Shown here piece after piece: positions 27,245 to 35,802 of a stretch of 64,000 nt of DNA. The position numbers and the translations under genes are program-made. How positions within the stretch are numbered: the stretch's first letter is position 1; each line of letters starts with the position of its first letter. This DNA is from Pedobacter sp. MC2016-15 (lineage in GTDB: Bacteria > Bacteroidota > Bacteroidia > Sphingobacteriales > Sphingobacteriaceae), in contig NZ_JAPIVS010000009.1 in NCBI RefSeq assembly GCF_026239695.1, positions 62,001 through 126,000 of the forward strand, in the 5' to 3' direction. The notes under the pieces are model-generated. The model made no database searches. It was given only the letters and a program-made list of their open reading frames with translations, and was not told where the DNA came from.

Positions 27245-27808
27245 TTATGCGTGTTGACCATCATGAACACCTTCCGCAAACTCCTCCACAATCTTATCAT
27301 TGAAAGCAGGTAAGTCGCGCGGACTGCGGCTAGTCACCAAACCCTGGTCGGTTACCACTTCTGAGTCTTCCCATACTGCACCTGCATTTTCCAGGTCAAT
27401 TTTGATCGTTTTCGTAGACGTGAGGTTACGTCCTTTAACCACACCTGCAGAGATCAGTACCTGTGGTCCGTGGCAAATTGCGGCAACAGGCTTTCCGGCA
27501 TCAAAGAATTCTCTTACAAAAGCCAGCGCTCCCTCATCTTTCCGCAATGAATCCGGGTTAAGGACACCGCCAGGAATCAGCAACCCGTGGTAATCATCAG
27601 AATTGGCTTCCGCTACAGTTTTATCTACATCAACATCCACCGTCCATTCACGGTCATGTTTCATACCCTGGATTTTACCAGATTCTAACGATATAATATG
27701 TACTGTAGCCCCTTCTTCTTTGAGTCTTTCAACCGGGCTTGTTAATTCAGATTCTTCAAATCCATTTGCTGATAAAACAGCTATGTTACGATTACTTAAT
27801 GTTCCCAT
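27245..27808 (-). CDS. DJ-1/PfpI-family protein
   Basis: Type 1 glutamine-amidotransferase-like protein, 187 residues, of the PfpI/YhbO group; homologues act as chaperones or glyoxalase/deglycase-like enzymes. The nucleophile elbow AAICHGPQVLISAGVV carries the conserved Cys and following His, and the acidic residue of the triad fits NGFEESEL. An in-frame ATG at 27832 would add eight residues; MGTLSNRNIAV at 27808 is the more usual start. Confidence 0.88.
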   Translation of the reverse strand: MGTLSNRNIAVLSANGFEESELTSPVERLKEEGATVHIISLESGKIQGMKHDREWTVDVDVDKTVAEANSDDYHGLLIPGGVLNPDSLRKDEGALAFVREFFDAGKPVAAICHGPQVLISAGVVKGRNLTSTKTIKIDLENAGAVWEDSEVVTDQGLVTSRSPRDLPAFNDKIVEEFAEGVHDGQHA

Positions 27809-27908
27809 AGTAGTATATTTTAAAATGTACAAATACTACAACTCGCAAAAAGTATTGTTTTTTGAAATCGAAAACTGATATTAAAATGGCATTATCTATA
27901 GGAGCAGA

Positions 27909-28658
27909 TCAATCGTTTGTACGCCTGTGTTTCACGTAGAAGCGTGCGAGGTTGAATGCAATGGCGAGATGATTGAACAGGTTGGGGAGCAGACCGTAGT
28001 ATTTGCTGAAGATCCTGAAACGTTCCTTCAGGCTTTCTATATGTTTTTGTTTGGAGATCCCACCAGTGAGGTATTTGGCCACGTAGGTATGTGTATTGAT
28101 GATACTTGAGGCCTTCTTAGCCACCCTGATAATCCAGTCAATATCCGCACTATATTGATACTGCAGATCGTATGGGCCAGCGAGGCTGCGCTTTACATAG
28201 ATCGCCTGGTGACTGATACTCATCCCATGCTTAAAACTTTTCCAGTTGAACGTCTCCGGAGCCTCATGTCTGCGCTGACCCAGGCTGTGCCAGCCCTCGT
28301 CGTACATTTCGGTCTCTCCATAATAGATATCCGCACCGGGAGCAGCTGCAAAGACCTCCTTTACTGTGTCAGTACTATAAATTTCATCACCTGAGTTCAT
28401 GAACAACAGATAGTCGCCGGTAGCAAGCGATAAACCTTTATTCATTGCATCGTATATACCATTGTCTTTTTCAGAAATATACTGAGCTAACTGATCCCTG
28501 TATTGATCAATAATTTTTTTAGTACCGTCAGTTGAAGCACCATCGATAATGATATATTCAATATGGGGATAGCTTTGGTTCAGGACAGAAAGCATGGTGC
28601 GCTCGATATCCTTTACATTGTTATAAACGATGGTGATAACACTAAGCGTTGGCTGCAT
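27909..28658 (-). CDS. Glycosyltransferase family 2
   Basis: GT-A fold glycosyltransferase, 249 residues, WcaA-like. Features are LSVITIVYNN at the nucleotide-sugar site, EYIIIDGASTDGT, DNGIYDAMNKG and the metal-binding region LFMNSGDEIY. The C-terminal basic region may be membrane-associated. Sugar donor and acceptor are unknown. Last gene of the minus-strand glycan block, 12 bases after the GT4 gene. Confidence 0.88.
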   Translation of the reverse strand: MQPTLSVITIVYNNVKDIERTMLSVLNQSYPHIEYIIIDGASTDGTKKIIDQYRDQLAQYISEKDNGIYDAMNKGLSLATGDYLLFMNSGDEIYSTDTVKEVFAAAPGADIYYGETEMYDEGWHSLGQRRHEAPETFNWKSFKHGMSISHQAIYVKRSLAGPYDLQYQYSADIDWIIRVAKKASSIINTHTYVAKYLTGGISKQKHIESLKERFRIFSKYYGLLPNLFNHLAIAFNLARFYVKHRRTND

Positions 28659-28670
28659 GGGTTTTGATCA

Positions 28671-29942
28671 TTAACGGGGGTGTAAATTGATGAGCGACTG
28701 GTACAGGAGCATATGCTTTTCGGCAATCACCTCTTCTGAGAAATTGCTGAGGATCGTCAGTCGCGCTTGTTTCTGGATCTCGGCGGCGCTGTCTTCATGA
28801 TAAAGCCATTCCATACCTGTAGCAAGGTCTTCAGCAGATTCGTAGTCCGCCAGGTAACCATTAACCAGGTGCTCCACCATATCAGGAATACCACCGGTTT
28901 TAAAGGCTACTACAGGCGTCGCGCAGGCCAGACTTTCCATCACTGTGTTGGGCAGGTTATCTTCAAGAGAGGGCGTGATAAATGCATCTGCTGCAGAATA
29001 ACATTTAGCCAGATGTGTGTCATTACTGATAGTGCCCAGAAAAGTAGTTTTAAAAGGGAATTCCGGCATTTCAGCATTCTCCTTATTACCAAAAATCAGC
29101 AGTTCAATATTCTCTTTGATGATTCCTGGTCTTTTTGCCAGATCATTCAGCGCATCAATGAGATAGGACGTGCCCTTGTGTTTGTCATTCTTTGAGGGCA
29201 TAAAGCCACTCATGAGCACAAATTTGTCAGGGTCAATCTTGAGTAGTTTCTTTGCTTCGGCCTTCACATATGGTTTAAAAACATCCGTTTCTATCGTGTT
29301 TGGAATAACCGCAACTTCTCTGGCACCCATCAGGCTGCTGAATTTGATAGATTTTGCCATCCATTTACTCGGGGCAATAATATGAAATCCAAGATTTTGA
29401 TAACCTTTTTTCTTTCTGAGCCAGTTCTGATGCGAAATATCATTTTTGCCACTAATTTTCAGTAGCGGGCAGAAGCCGCATTGGTTATGAAAGTTCTCAC
29501 ACGAATAGCGTACATGGCATCCCCCCGTAAAGGCGTTACTATCGTGAAAAGTCCAGACAATCGGCTTATCCAGTTCTTCCAGAGCGGCGAGATCCCTTGG
29601 CCGCAGGAATCCATGATTAATCCAGTGGAGATGAATCAGGTCTGCCTCTTTTAAGGCAGGGTGGCTAGTGATCGACCGTCCAAACCATTGTATTGAAAAT
29701 GGTGTTTTCAATGCTTTTACGACACCTTTCGACAAATATCTTTCAGAGAGGATATTAAAAACGGCCCTTGCTTTCTGGATAGGAGACTTACTAAATGCGA
29801 CAGCTTTAGTGCTCTCCTTAAATTGATAGTATACCATCACATTGGAGTCGGCGCCACTTGCATTCAGTGCATCACTTAGCCGGAGACATGCCCTGCCGGC
29901 GCCTCCGTTTCCTTCATATGTATTTAAATGTATTACTTTCAA
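28671..29942 (-). CDS. Glycosyltransferase family 4
   Basis: GT-B fold transferase, 423 residues. Features are the N-terminal acceptor-domain loop NTYEGNGGAGRACLRL, HLHWINHGFL, a Cys-rich patch (GGCHVRYSCENFHNQCGFC), and the C-terminal donor domain with ITPSLEDNLPNTVMESLACATPVVAF, which contains the conserved Glu pair. It resembles WcaC-like exopolysaccharide enzymes. Divergent from the plus-strand methyltransferase gene across a 99-base gap. Confidence 0.88.
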   Translation of the reverse strand: MKVIHLNTYEGNGGAGRACLRLSDALNASGADSNVMVYYQFKESTKAVAFSKSPIQKARAVFNILSERYLSKGVVKALKTPFSIQWFGRSITSHPALKEADLIHLHWINHGFLRPRDLAALEELDKPIVWTFHDSNAFTGGCHVRYSCENFHNQCGFCPLLKISGKNDISHQNWLRKKKGYQNLGFHIIAPSKWMAKSIKFSSLMGAREVAVIPNTIETDVFKPYVKAEAKKLLKIDPDKFVLMSGFMPSKNDKHKGTSYLIDALNDLAKRPGIIKENIELLIFGNKENAEMPEFPFKTTFLGTISNDTHLAKCYSAADAFITPSLEDNLPNTVMESLACATPVVAFKTGGIPDMVEHLVNGYLADYESAEDLATGMEWLYHEDSAAEIQKQARLTILSNFSEEVIAEKHMLLYQSLINLHPR

Positions 29943-30041
29943 TGCGTCAAAATTACATATTATTGTGATCGTTTATGTATTTTCACCCCTTCAAAATTAT
30001 ATCTTTTCTCAGTCCTTCAACAGCTTTTAATAAAAATAAAT

Positions 30042-30794
30042 ATGAGTAACCTTTTAACGGACAGACAATTTTGGGTGGATTACTGGGAGAGTAAAACGGG
30101 TCTTTCTGTCAATATTCCGGCAGATTACCTTTTCCATAAAGAACTCGCTTCAATTATCAGTACTCAGAATGTGAAAACAGCCATTGAACTGGGAGGCTTT
30201 CCTGGGTACTATGCCGTTTTTCTGAAAAAATATTTTAAGCTGGATGTTACCCTGCTGGATTACTTTGTACATCAGCCCGTTACCAATGCTTTGCTGCAGG
30301 CCAATAACCTGAATGAAAGTGATGTCCATATCATTGAAACGGATTTGTTTAATCACACTGAAGAACAGAAATATGATCTGGTATTGTCCTGTGGACTGAT
30401 TGAGCATTTCAATGATACCAGGGATATTATCCAGCGACATATCGACTTTGTGAAACCCGGGGGGACCTTGCTGATTACCCTTCCAAACTTCAGGGCATTA
30501 AATGGATGGTTCCAGAAATCGTTCGATAAAGACAACTATGATAAACACAATATAGCATGTATGGACCCGCAACTGCTGGCTAAAATTTGCCGTGATGCCG
30601 GTTTGGAGGTCATACAGTCAAGATACTTTGGGCATTTCAGCCTCTGGCTGGAGAATGAGAAACAAAAGCCTGCCGGAGTACAACTGCTCAAAAAATCACT
30701 GTGGCTTGCGGGCAAGGTGTTTACAAAAATATTCCCTTTTAATTCAAGACAGCTTTCTCCATATATTATTTTAGTGGCCAGGAAATTATCTTAA
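30042..30794 (+). CDS. SAM-dependent methyltransferase, class I
   Basis: Rossmann-fold methyltransferase, 250 residues. The SAM-binding motif I is AIELGGFPGYYAVFL and the post-I/motif II region is LVLSCGLIEHFNDT. An in-frame frame opens at 29928, but those residues are dense in Tyr/Cys/Phe and overlap the GT4 start, so ATG 30042 (MSNLLTDRQFW) is chosen. It is the only plus-strand gene inside the minus-strand glycan block, and its 3' end overlaps the convergent gene by nine bases. Probably modifies a surface glycan; the target is unknown. Confidence 0.8.
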   Translation: MSNLLTDRQFWVDYWESKTGLSVNIPADYLFHKELASIISTQNVKTAIELGGFPGYYAVFLKKYFKLDVTLLDYFVHQPVTNALLQANNLNESDVHIIETDLFNHTEEQKYDLVLSCGLIEHFNDTRDIIQRHIDFVKPGGTLLITLPNFRALNGWFQKSFDKDNYDKHNIACMDPQLLAKICRDAGLEVIQSRYFGHFSLWLENEKQKPAGVQLLKKSLWLAGKVFTKIFPFNSRQLSPYIILVARKLS

Positions 30795-31685
30795 ACGCTG
30801 TACGATATAGCGTTTTAACCGCTGCCATAAACTGCCTTTTCTTGTACTCAGGAATTGTCTGATTGCATGGTATGCTGCGGTATTTTCTTGAATCTCTTCC
30901 GGAAATTTAGTGATAGGTTTGGGATGGATGACCACATTGTAAATGTCATTGATACCCGAATGTACGCCTGTGCCGTCATGCCCGATGTTATTGACCAGGG
31001 AATGTGCGGGGTTTAACGTAAGTCCGTTTTTCAGGAAGATCGAAGCATACCAGCGGATTGCCCAGGAATTGTTTTTTCCGTTTTTGAAGTCCATCATCTG
31101 CTTCCAGAAATTCATGGTATGCTCAATGGAGAATTCATGTTTCTTTTTAGCGTCAAACTGGCTCATGAGCGTATCAATATTGGGCTCAAAATGTTGCCAG
31201 GCCCTTTCCCATGTCGCCCATCCCCAGCTGGTCGCAGCTCTGTAGAAAAAGGATTCCGGCAGTGTGTTATCTTTCAGGTGGTACATGTAAGCGCCGATAT
31301 GCATCACCTGTTCTTCATTACGGTAACGGTTTAAGGCATCATTAAAATAAGTTAATGTATAGGGAGAAGTAATCAGGTCGTCTTCAAATACGATTACTTG
31401 CTTATAATCTTTTACAAGTCTGCTCACACCTGCAATTACTGAGTTTGCCAGGCCCATGTTTTCTTTTCTTTCGATGATCTCTACCGACCGGAACCCATCA
31501 ACTGTTTTTAACAGATCTCTTACCTGTGTCACTTTATCCAGGTCAGCATCAGACTTTGGGCCATCCGAAAATATAAACAACCTGCTTTCGGCAGCAAGGT
31601 CGTTCTGTTTCAGAAATTTCAGTGTACGTTCAGTATGTTGAGGCCGGTTGTACACAAATAAGGCAATAGGGGCAAAGCTTTGCAT
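30786..31685 (-). CDS. Glycosyltransferase, GT2/GNT-I-like
   Basis: Predicted nucleotide-sugar glycosyltransferase, 299 residues. It starts MQSFAPIALFVYNRPQHTE, has RKENMGLANSVIAGVSRL and the DxD-like metal site VFEDDLITSPYTL, and SWGWATWERAW further on. An upstream Met (31748) would overlap the preceding methyltransferase gene by 59 bases, so ATG 31685 is chosen, four bases after that gene's stop. Confidence 0.82.
   Translation of the reverse strand: MQSFAPIALFVYNRPQHTERTLKFLKQNDLAAESRLFIFSDGPKSDADLDKVTQVRDLLKTVDGFRSVEIIERKENMGLANSVIAGVSRLVKDYKQVIVFEDDLITSPYTLTYFNDALNRYRNEEQVMHIGAYMYHLKDNTLPESFFYRAATSWGWATWERAWQHFEPNIDTLMSQFDAKKKHEFSIEHTMNFWKQMMDFKNGKNNSWAIRWYASIFLKNGLTLNPAHSLVNNIGHDGTGVHSGINDIYNVVIHPKPITKFPEEIQENTAAYHAIRQFLSTRKGSLWQRLKRYIVQRLR
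30793..30816. terminator. Hairpin at a convergent gene end
   Basis: AAACGCT (30793-30799), nine-base loop, AGCGTTT (30809-30815), followed by a short T/A run. It lies at the overlapping 3' ends of the plus methyltransferase and minus GT gene. Weak as an intrinsic terminator but correctly placed for both strands. Confidence 0.4.
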
Positions 31686-31689
31686 GTAC

Positions 31690-32451
31690 TTAAAATATTT
31701 GCAGTGTTTGGTTAGATTTCTGGGTAAGAACGGTATAGGCGTTGGCAAATTGTTCTTCCTTTCTGATGCCCATTATGCTGCCTATCACTTTTTTAATCCG
31801 GTATTCCATCTCAATCTTCATGATTTTCGAAAAAGCTTTAGGGGCTTTTTTATTCACAAACTCATTGAATTTTGTTGTTGCGGGCGGTGTCATTGATAGC
31901 GTGTCGGCAACTACTTTCAATCCTTCACTTTGCAGCAGGAAACGAAGGGATGTAGGTGTATACATATTGATATGCCCGTAATCCAGAAAATGCTTCATTC
32001 TTTTGTCTACTCCAAAACGATAATCCAGAGGTACTTCAACAACAATATTTTTGGCAATCCTTTTCAGTTCCCTGATCAGAATCCGTTCATGTTCCACATG
32101 TTCAAGCACATGGGATAAGATCACCAGGTCAAAACTATCATCAGGGTAGGGGATCTCATAGCCATCAAAACTCCTGGCTTCTGCCAGCCTGTCCAGACCG
32201 CGTTCCCTGATGCGTGAAACACCTGTGTCTGCAATTTCCAGTGCATAGAGCTGCTCACCAAAGTTCCATTCGTTTAAAAAATGCAGGATACTGCCATCGC
32301 CAGCACCTACTTCAAGCACTTTTACCGGCTTTATGCTTTTACAAACAGCAACGATGTTTGCCGCCTTGGATTTTGCACCAAGCATCCGCCATTCCGAGTC
32401 ATCTTTTGTGTAAAAGTCGTTATATGCTGATTTTACGTCGTTACTTAACAT
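31690..32451 (-). CDS. SAM-dependent methyltransferase, class I
   Basis: Methyltransferase of 253 residues. SAM site motif KVLEVGAGDGSILHFL, acidic post-motif YALEIAD, and FDLVILSHVLEHVEHE in motif II, which is typical of the UbiE/Methyltransf_11 group. It lies in tandem with glycosyltransferase genes, suggesting methylation of a glycan or its carrier. The preceding gene starts ten bases upstream. Confidence 0.85.
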   Translation of the reverse strand: MLSNDVKSAYNDFYTKDDSEWRMLGAKSKAANIVAVCKSIKPVKVLEVGAGDGSILHFLNEWNFGEQLYALEIADTGVSRIRERGLDRLAEARSFDGYEIPYPDDSFDLVILSHVLEHVEHERILIRELKRIAKNIVVEVPLDYRFGVDKRMKHFLDYGHINMYTPTSLRFLLQSEGLKVVADTLSMTPPATTKFNEFVNKKAPKAFSKIMKIEMEYRIKKVIGSIMGIRKEEQFANAYTVLTQKSNQTLQIF

Positions 32452-32461
32452 GGTTTGATGT

Positions 32462-33109
32462 TTATATATGTAAACAGTTGTCTGCTTTATAAAATACCGA
32501 AGTAGCCTTGAGGTAGAATAAACCCGGAGAGATCCCTGAGAAAGAAAGCTCCTTAAATCCTGCGTCCTTCAGAAAGGTTCTTGCCTTATCATATTCAGGA
32601 CGTTCTGAATCATCGAGAACCAGCACTCCTGCAGGCGTCAATGCCGATATGCTGCTGATACAGCAATTTACGCGGTCGCGACCGTCAACAATGATGATGT
32701 CAAACTGTTCCCCCAAAGTCGCTGCTTTTTTGGAATATTCGCCGCCGGTCTCCAGTTTACTGAAGATCATCTCTGCGTTCTGGGCTTTAGATTTTACAAT
32801 CTTATTGTACCAGGCTTCATCATGCTCAACTGATACCACCCTTTTAACATGTTTGGCATAAAACAAAGTTGAACTTCCTGATCCGTATTCAAAAATACTA
32901 AGGTTTTTGCTGAGACGTGGCTTAATAAAGTCAATAAACGAATACGTAACCCATGGCAGAGGATCTCCCTGCTGATCCATCGCCTGCTGATTGTCGAATG
33001 AGCTGAACCAGCCGATATTTGCCAGGTAGCCTTTGTGGCCGTAAGATAACAATGCCTTTAACCTGTCCGGCTTTTGTAATAGTGTTGCGAATGCTTTGAG
33101 TTTGTTCAA
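32462..33109 (-). CDS. Methyltransferase-like protein with TTG start
   Basis: Rossmann-type protein of 215 residues with FEYGSGSSTLFYA (SAM motif I-like), VSVEHDEAWYNKI, FDIIIVDGRDRVNC and GVLVLDDSERPEY. It resembles FkbM-like or O-methyltransferase relatives seen in glycan clusters. The apparent start is TTG 33109, which overlaps the flippase stop (TTGA); the next in-frame Met is 43 residues further in, beyond conserved sequence. Substrate unknown. Confidence 0.75.
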   Translation of the reverse strand: MNKLKAFATLLQKPDRLKALLSYGHKGYLANIGWFSSFDNQQAMDQQGDPLPWVTYSFIDFIKPRLSKNLSIFEYGSGSSTLFYAKHVKRVVSVEHDEAWYNKIVKSKAQNAEMIFSKLETGGEYSKKAATLGEQFDIIIVDGRDRVNCCISSISALTPAGVLVLDDSERPEYDKARTFLKDAGFKELSFSGISPGLFYLKATSVFYKADNCLHI

Positions 33110-34425
33110 CGTTTAAATATTTTTTGAAATGCAGTAAACAAAAATAATGATTTTAACATCATTACGCCCTGCTTCTGAGTTTTAGGAATGAATAATAAGT
33201 AAAAGGTACTGATTATACAAGCAATCAGTGTAGCTACAGAAGCCCCAACGCCCCCGTATTTGGGAATTAGCCATAAGTTGAGCACTATATTGGCCACAGC
33301 ACCAAATGCAGTACGCTGAAAAGAGATCATTGTGTAGCCTTCTGCGAGCAGATACTGTGAACTGGCGCTGCCAAGAAACACAAAAATGCCAGACCAGATA
33401 TGAATTGACAGCATCTGTCCGGCGCCATCATAGGCATCTTTATAAATCAGGTTGATAATATCTGTTCCGAGGAAACTAATCAGCACCGCCACCGGCAGAC
33501 TGATAAATACAAGTAGGTCGTACAGGTTTTTGAGCCTTTTGGTATAGCGCTCCGGGTCTGTTTTCCGTGCATGTATGATTGCAGGAAATACCGAAGTTAC
33601 AATGGCAACAGGGATGAAATACCAGGCCTCGCTGATATTGGCGGCAACGCTGTAGATTCCTACTTCAGCACTTCCCACTTCCTTCAGCATCACGGCATCA
33701 ATCTTCATGTAGATAGAAACCATCACTGCAGAAAGAATCAGGGGAAAGCTTTGCTTTAAAAGCATCATTGCTCTTGAACGGCTGAAAGTCCAGGATAGCA
33801 GACTGAATCCTCGTTTATGATACATAAATACCAGCCCCAGGGCTAAAGATAAACTTTCAAAGCTCAATGCGGAAGCAAACCAGATCACTGGCAGCTGTAA
33901 TGATACCAGCAGAATTTTTATCAGTGCCGATAGTATTACGCTGACATTCTGCACTTTAACCACATACTTTGATGCCACCTGTGATTGAAAATAGGAGTCA
34001 ATAACATTGAACGATTTAAAAAAATAGGCAGTGGAGAGAATCATGATCACCCAGGTTAAAGAATTTCCGGGTTGGTCTGCATAGCGATGAAAAATCATAT
34101 ATATTCCAACAGTAAGCGGAATCAGCAGCAGACTGACGACTAAACGCAGCAGCAATGCAGTTCCCAGTATCTCGTCTTTTTTTGCAGGTTCATTAATGAT
34201 TTCACGGATAATAAAGCTATCGAGACCAAGTGCAGCAACAGCAGCTATGATCATTGTGAAAGCGCTGGCAAAACTTAAATCGCCAAACGAAGATGCACCC
34301 AGATAACCAGCAATGACAAAGCCCACCACCATACTCAGGATCTTCCCAAACATCAGCCAGCCCGTATTTTTAAAATACTTGTTGAACGCCTCTTCGTCAA
34401 ATCCTTTTATACCGGGTAATTTCAT
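33106..34425 (-). CDS. Lipid-linked oligosaccharide flippase, Wzx-like
   Basis: Polytopic membrane protein of the MOP/MATE superfamily, 439 residues with 12-14 helices, polysaccharide-biosynthesis type. Typical features are NTGWLMFGKILSMVVGFVIAG at the start and the internal repeat with ALGLDSFIIREI. It should move undecaprenyl-linked glycan across the inner membrane. No Wzy polymerase or chain-length protein is adjacent. Translationally coupled to the next gene by a TTGA overlap. Confidence 0.88.
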   Translation of the reverse strand: MKLPGIKGFDEEAFNKYFKNTGWLMFGKILSMVVGFVIAGYLGASSFGDLSFASAFTMIIAAVAALGLDSFIIREIINEPAKKDEILGTALLLRLVVSLLLIPLTVGIYMIFHRYADQPGNSLTWVIMILSTAYFFKSFNVIDSYFQSQVASKYVVKVQNVSVILSALIKILLVSLQLPVIWFASALSFESLSLALGLVFMYHKRGFSLLSWTFSRSRAMMLLKQSFPLILSAVMVSIYMKIDAVMLKEVGSAEVGIYSVAANISEAWYFIPVAIVTSVFPAIIHARKTDPERYTKRLKNLYDLLVFISLPVAVLISFLGTDIINLIYKDAYDGAGQMLSIHIWSGIFVFLGSASSQYLLAEGYTMISFQRTAFGAVANIVLNLWLIPKYGGVGASVATLIACIISTFYLLFIPKTQKQGVMMLKSLFLFTAFQKIFKR

Positions 34426-34453
34426 TGGCGCAAAGATGTGAAATTAAAAGCGT

Positions 34454-35143
34454 TTAGAAGTGCAGCATTAATTCCTCGAGGTGCAGGATCTGCCATTGCA
34501 CATCAGCCGGTTTTTCCTTATTCAGCGGATTAAAGAAAATCGCCTTTATACCAAAATCCTGCGCACCGCGAATATCGGCCTCAATACTGTCGCCAATCAT
34601 GATGCTCTCATGCTTCTCGGCGCCTGCTTTCCTCAGGGCGTGTTCAAATATAGCCTTGTCAGGCTTGTTCACACCCACATCTTCCGAGATGATCACATTC
34701 TGGAAATAAGGATTCAGATTACAGCGGTCCATTTTCGTGAGCGTCGTCTCCTTAAACCCGTTGGAGATGATATGCAGTGTATATTTTTTTTGCAGATAGG
34801 CTAGCACCTTCTCTGATCCTTCAAAGAGGTTGGTCTTTTTTGGACTGAACTGTACATAATCTTCTTCAAACTGATGTGGCACCAGGTCGGGAGCGATGCC
34901 CAGCTCAATAAATGTTTTGTGGAAGCGTTGTGCGCGCAGGGTATCTTTGGTGATTCTGCCCATATGATATTCTGCCCAGAGCAGCTGGTTATTCTCTGTA
35001 TACCTTTCGATAAACGCATCGCAGGAGTTCAGGCCAATTGCTCCCAGCTGATAATGGTGGTATAATTCCGTTAAAGTTTCCTGTGCGTTTTTATCAAAAT
35101 CCCAGATCGTATGGTCGAGGTCAAAAAAAATATGTTTGATCAT
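34454..35143 (-). CDS. yjjG: HAD hydrolase, YjjG-type nucleotidase
   Basis: HAD-superfamily phosphatase of 229 residues. Motif I FFDLDHTIWDF (nucleophile Asp), motif II IISNGF, motif III with K in GVNKPDKAIF, and motif IV IMIGDSIEADIRGA. It matches YjjG, which dephosphorylates non-canonical pyrimidine nucleotides. Its position next to upp supports a pyrimidine link. 14 bases separate it from upp. Confidence 0.82.
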   Translation of the reverse strand: MIKHIFFDLDHTIWDFDKNAQETLTELYHHYQLGAIGLNSCDAFIERYTENNQLLWAEYHMGRITKDTLRAQRFHKTFIELGIAPDLVPHQFEEDYVQFSPKKTNLFEGSEKVLAYLQKKYTLHIISNGFKETTLTKMDRCNLNPYFQNVIISEDVGVNKPDKAIFEHALRKAGAEKHESIMIGDSIEADIRGAQDFGIKAIFFNPLNKEKPADVQWQILHLEELMLHF

Positions 35144-35157
35144 TATACATTTAAATT

Positions 35158-35802
35158 TTATAATTTGGAGCCATAGGCGAGATCGCCTGCATCACCCAAA
35201 CCCGGCACAATGTACGATTTGCTGGTCATCTCTTCATCAATTGCACCCAGCCATATTTTTGCGAGAGGCAGATTTGCGCGTACATGTTTCAGTCCCTCGG
35301 CACTGGCAATGGCAGAAACAATGTGCAACTCTTTCACTTTATACTGTGCCACCAGGTCCTTACAGCAACGAACCATACTCAGGCCTGTGGCCAGCATGGG
35401 GTCAGCAATAATCACCACCTTATCGTTCAGGTCCGGAGAAGATACTGCATCTACCTGTATCTCCAGCGGTGCATTGATATGCGTTTTACGGTAGGCAGTG
35501 ATAAATGCGGCTTCTGCACGGTCAAAGATATTCAGCATGCCCTGCTGCATCGGCAGGCCGGCACGCAGGATCGTCGCCAGCACCGGCTGTTGTTCCAGCT
35601 GCTGTGTTTTGGCTATGCCCAGCGGTGTTTGTGTCGACGTGGGTACATAGGTCATCATTTTACTGATCTCCAGAGCAAAAAATTCGCCCAGTCGTTCCAG
35701 GTTCCTCCGAAAGCGCATGGCATCCAGCTGGATTTTTTCATCACGCAGTTCAGCAATGAAGGTGTTGGCTATAGAGTTGGTCTTACTTAAGTCGAATATC
35801 AT
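35158..35802 (-). CDS. upp: Uracil phosphoribosyltransferase
   Basis: Pyrimidine salvage enzyme making UMP from uracil and PRPP, 214 residues. PRPP loop VVIIADPMLATGLSMV and the uracil-binding tail YIVPGLGDAGDLAYGS are clear. The frame extends to 35868, but the N-terminal 22 residues have no counterpart; MIFDLSKTNS at 35802 is the usual start. This start overlaps the 3' end of the upstream gene by 20 bases. No permease is adjacent. Confidence 0.92.
   Translation of the reverse strand: MIFDLSKTNSIANTFIAELRDEKIQLDAMRFRRNLERLGEFFALEISKMMTYVPTSTQTPLGIAKTQQLEQQPVLATILRAGLPMQQGMLNIFDRAEAAFITAYRKTHINAPLEIQVDAVSSPDLNDKVVIIADPMLATGLSMVRCCKDLVAQYKVKELHIVSAIASAEGLKHVRANLPLAKIWLGAIDEEMTSKSYIVPGLGDAGDLAYGSKL

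Noticed and set aside
28767..29195. 142-codon plus-strand frame inside the GT4 gene
   Set aside because: Cys/Phe/His-rich translation typical of an antisense shadow; GT4 motifs on the minus strand are clear.
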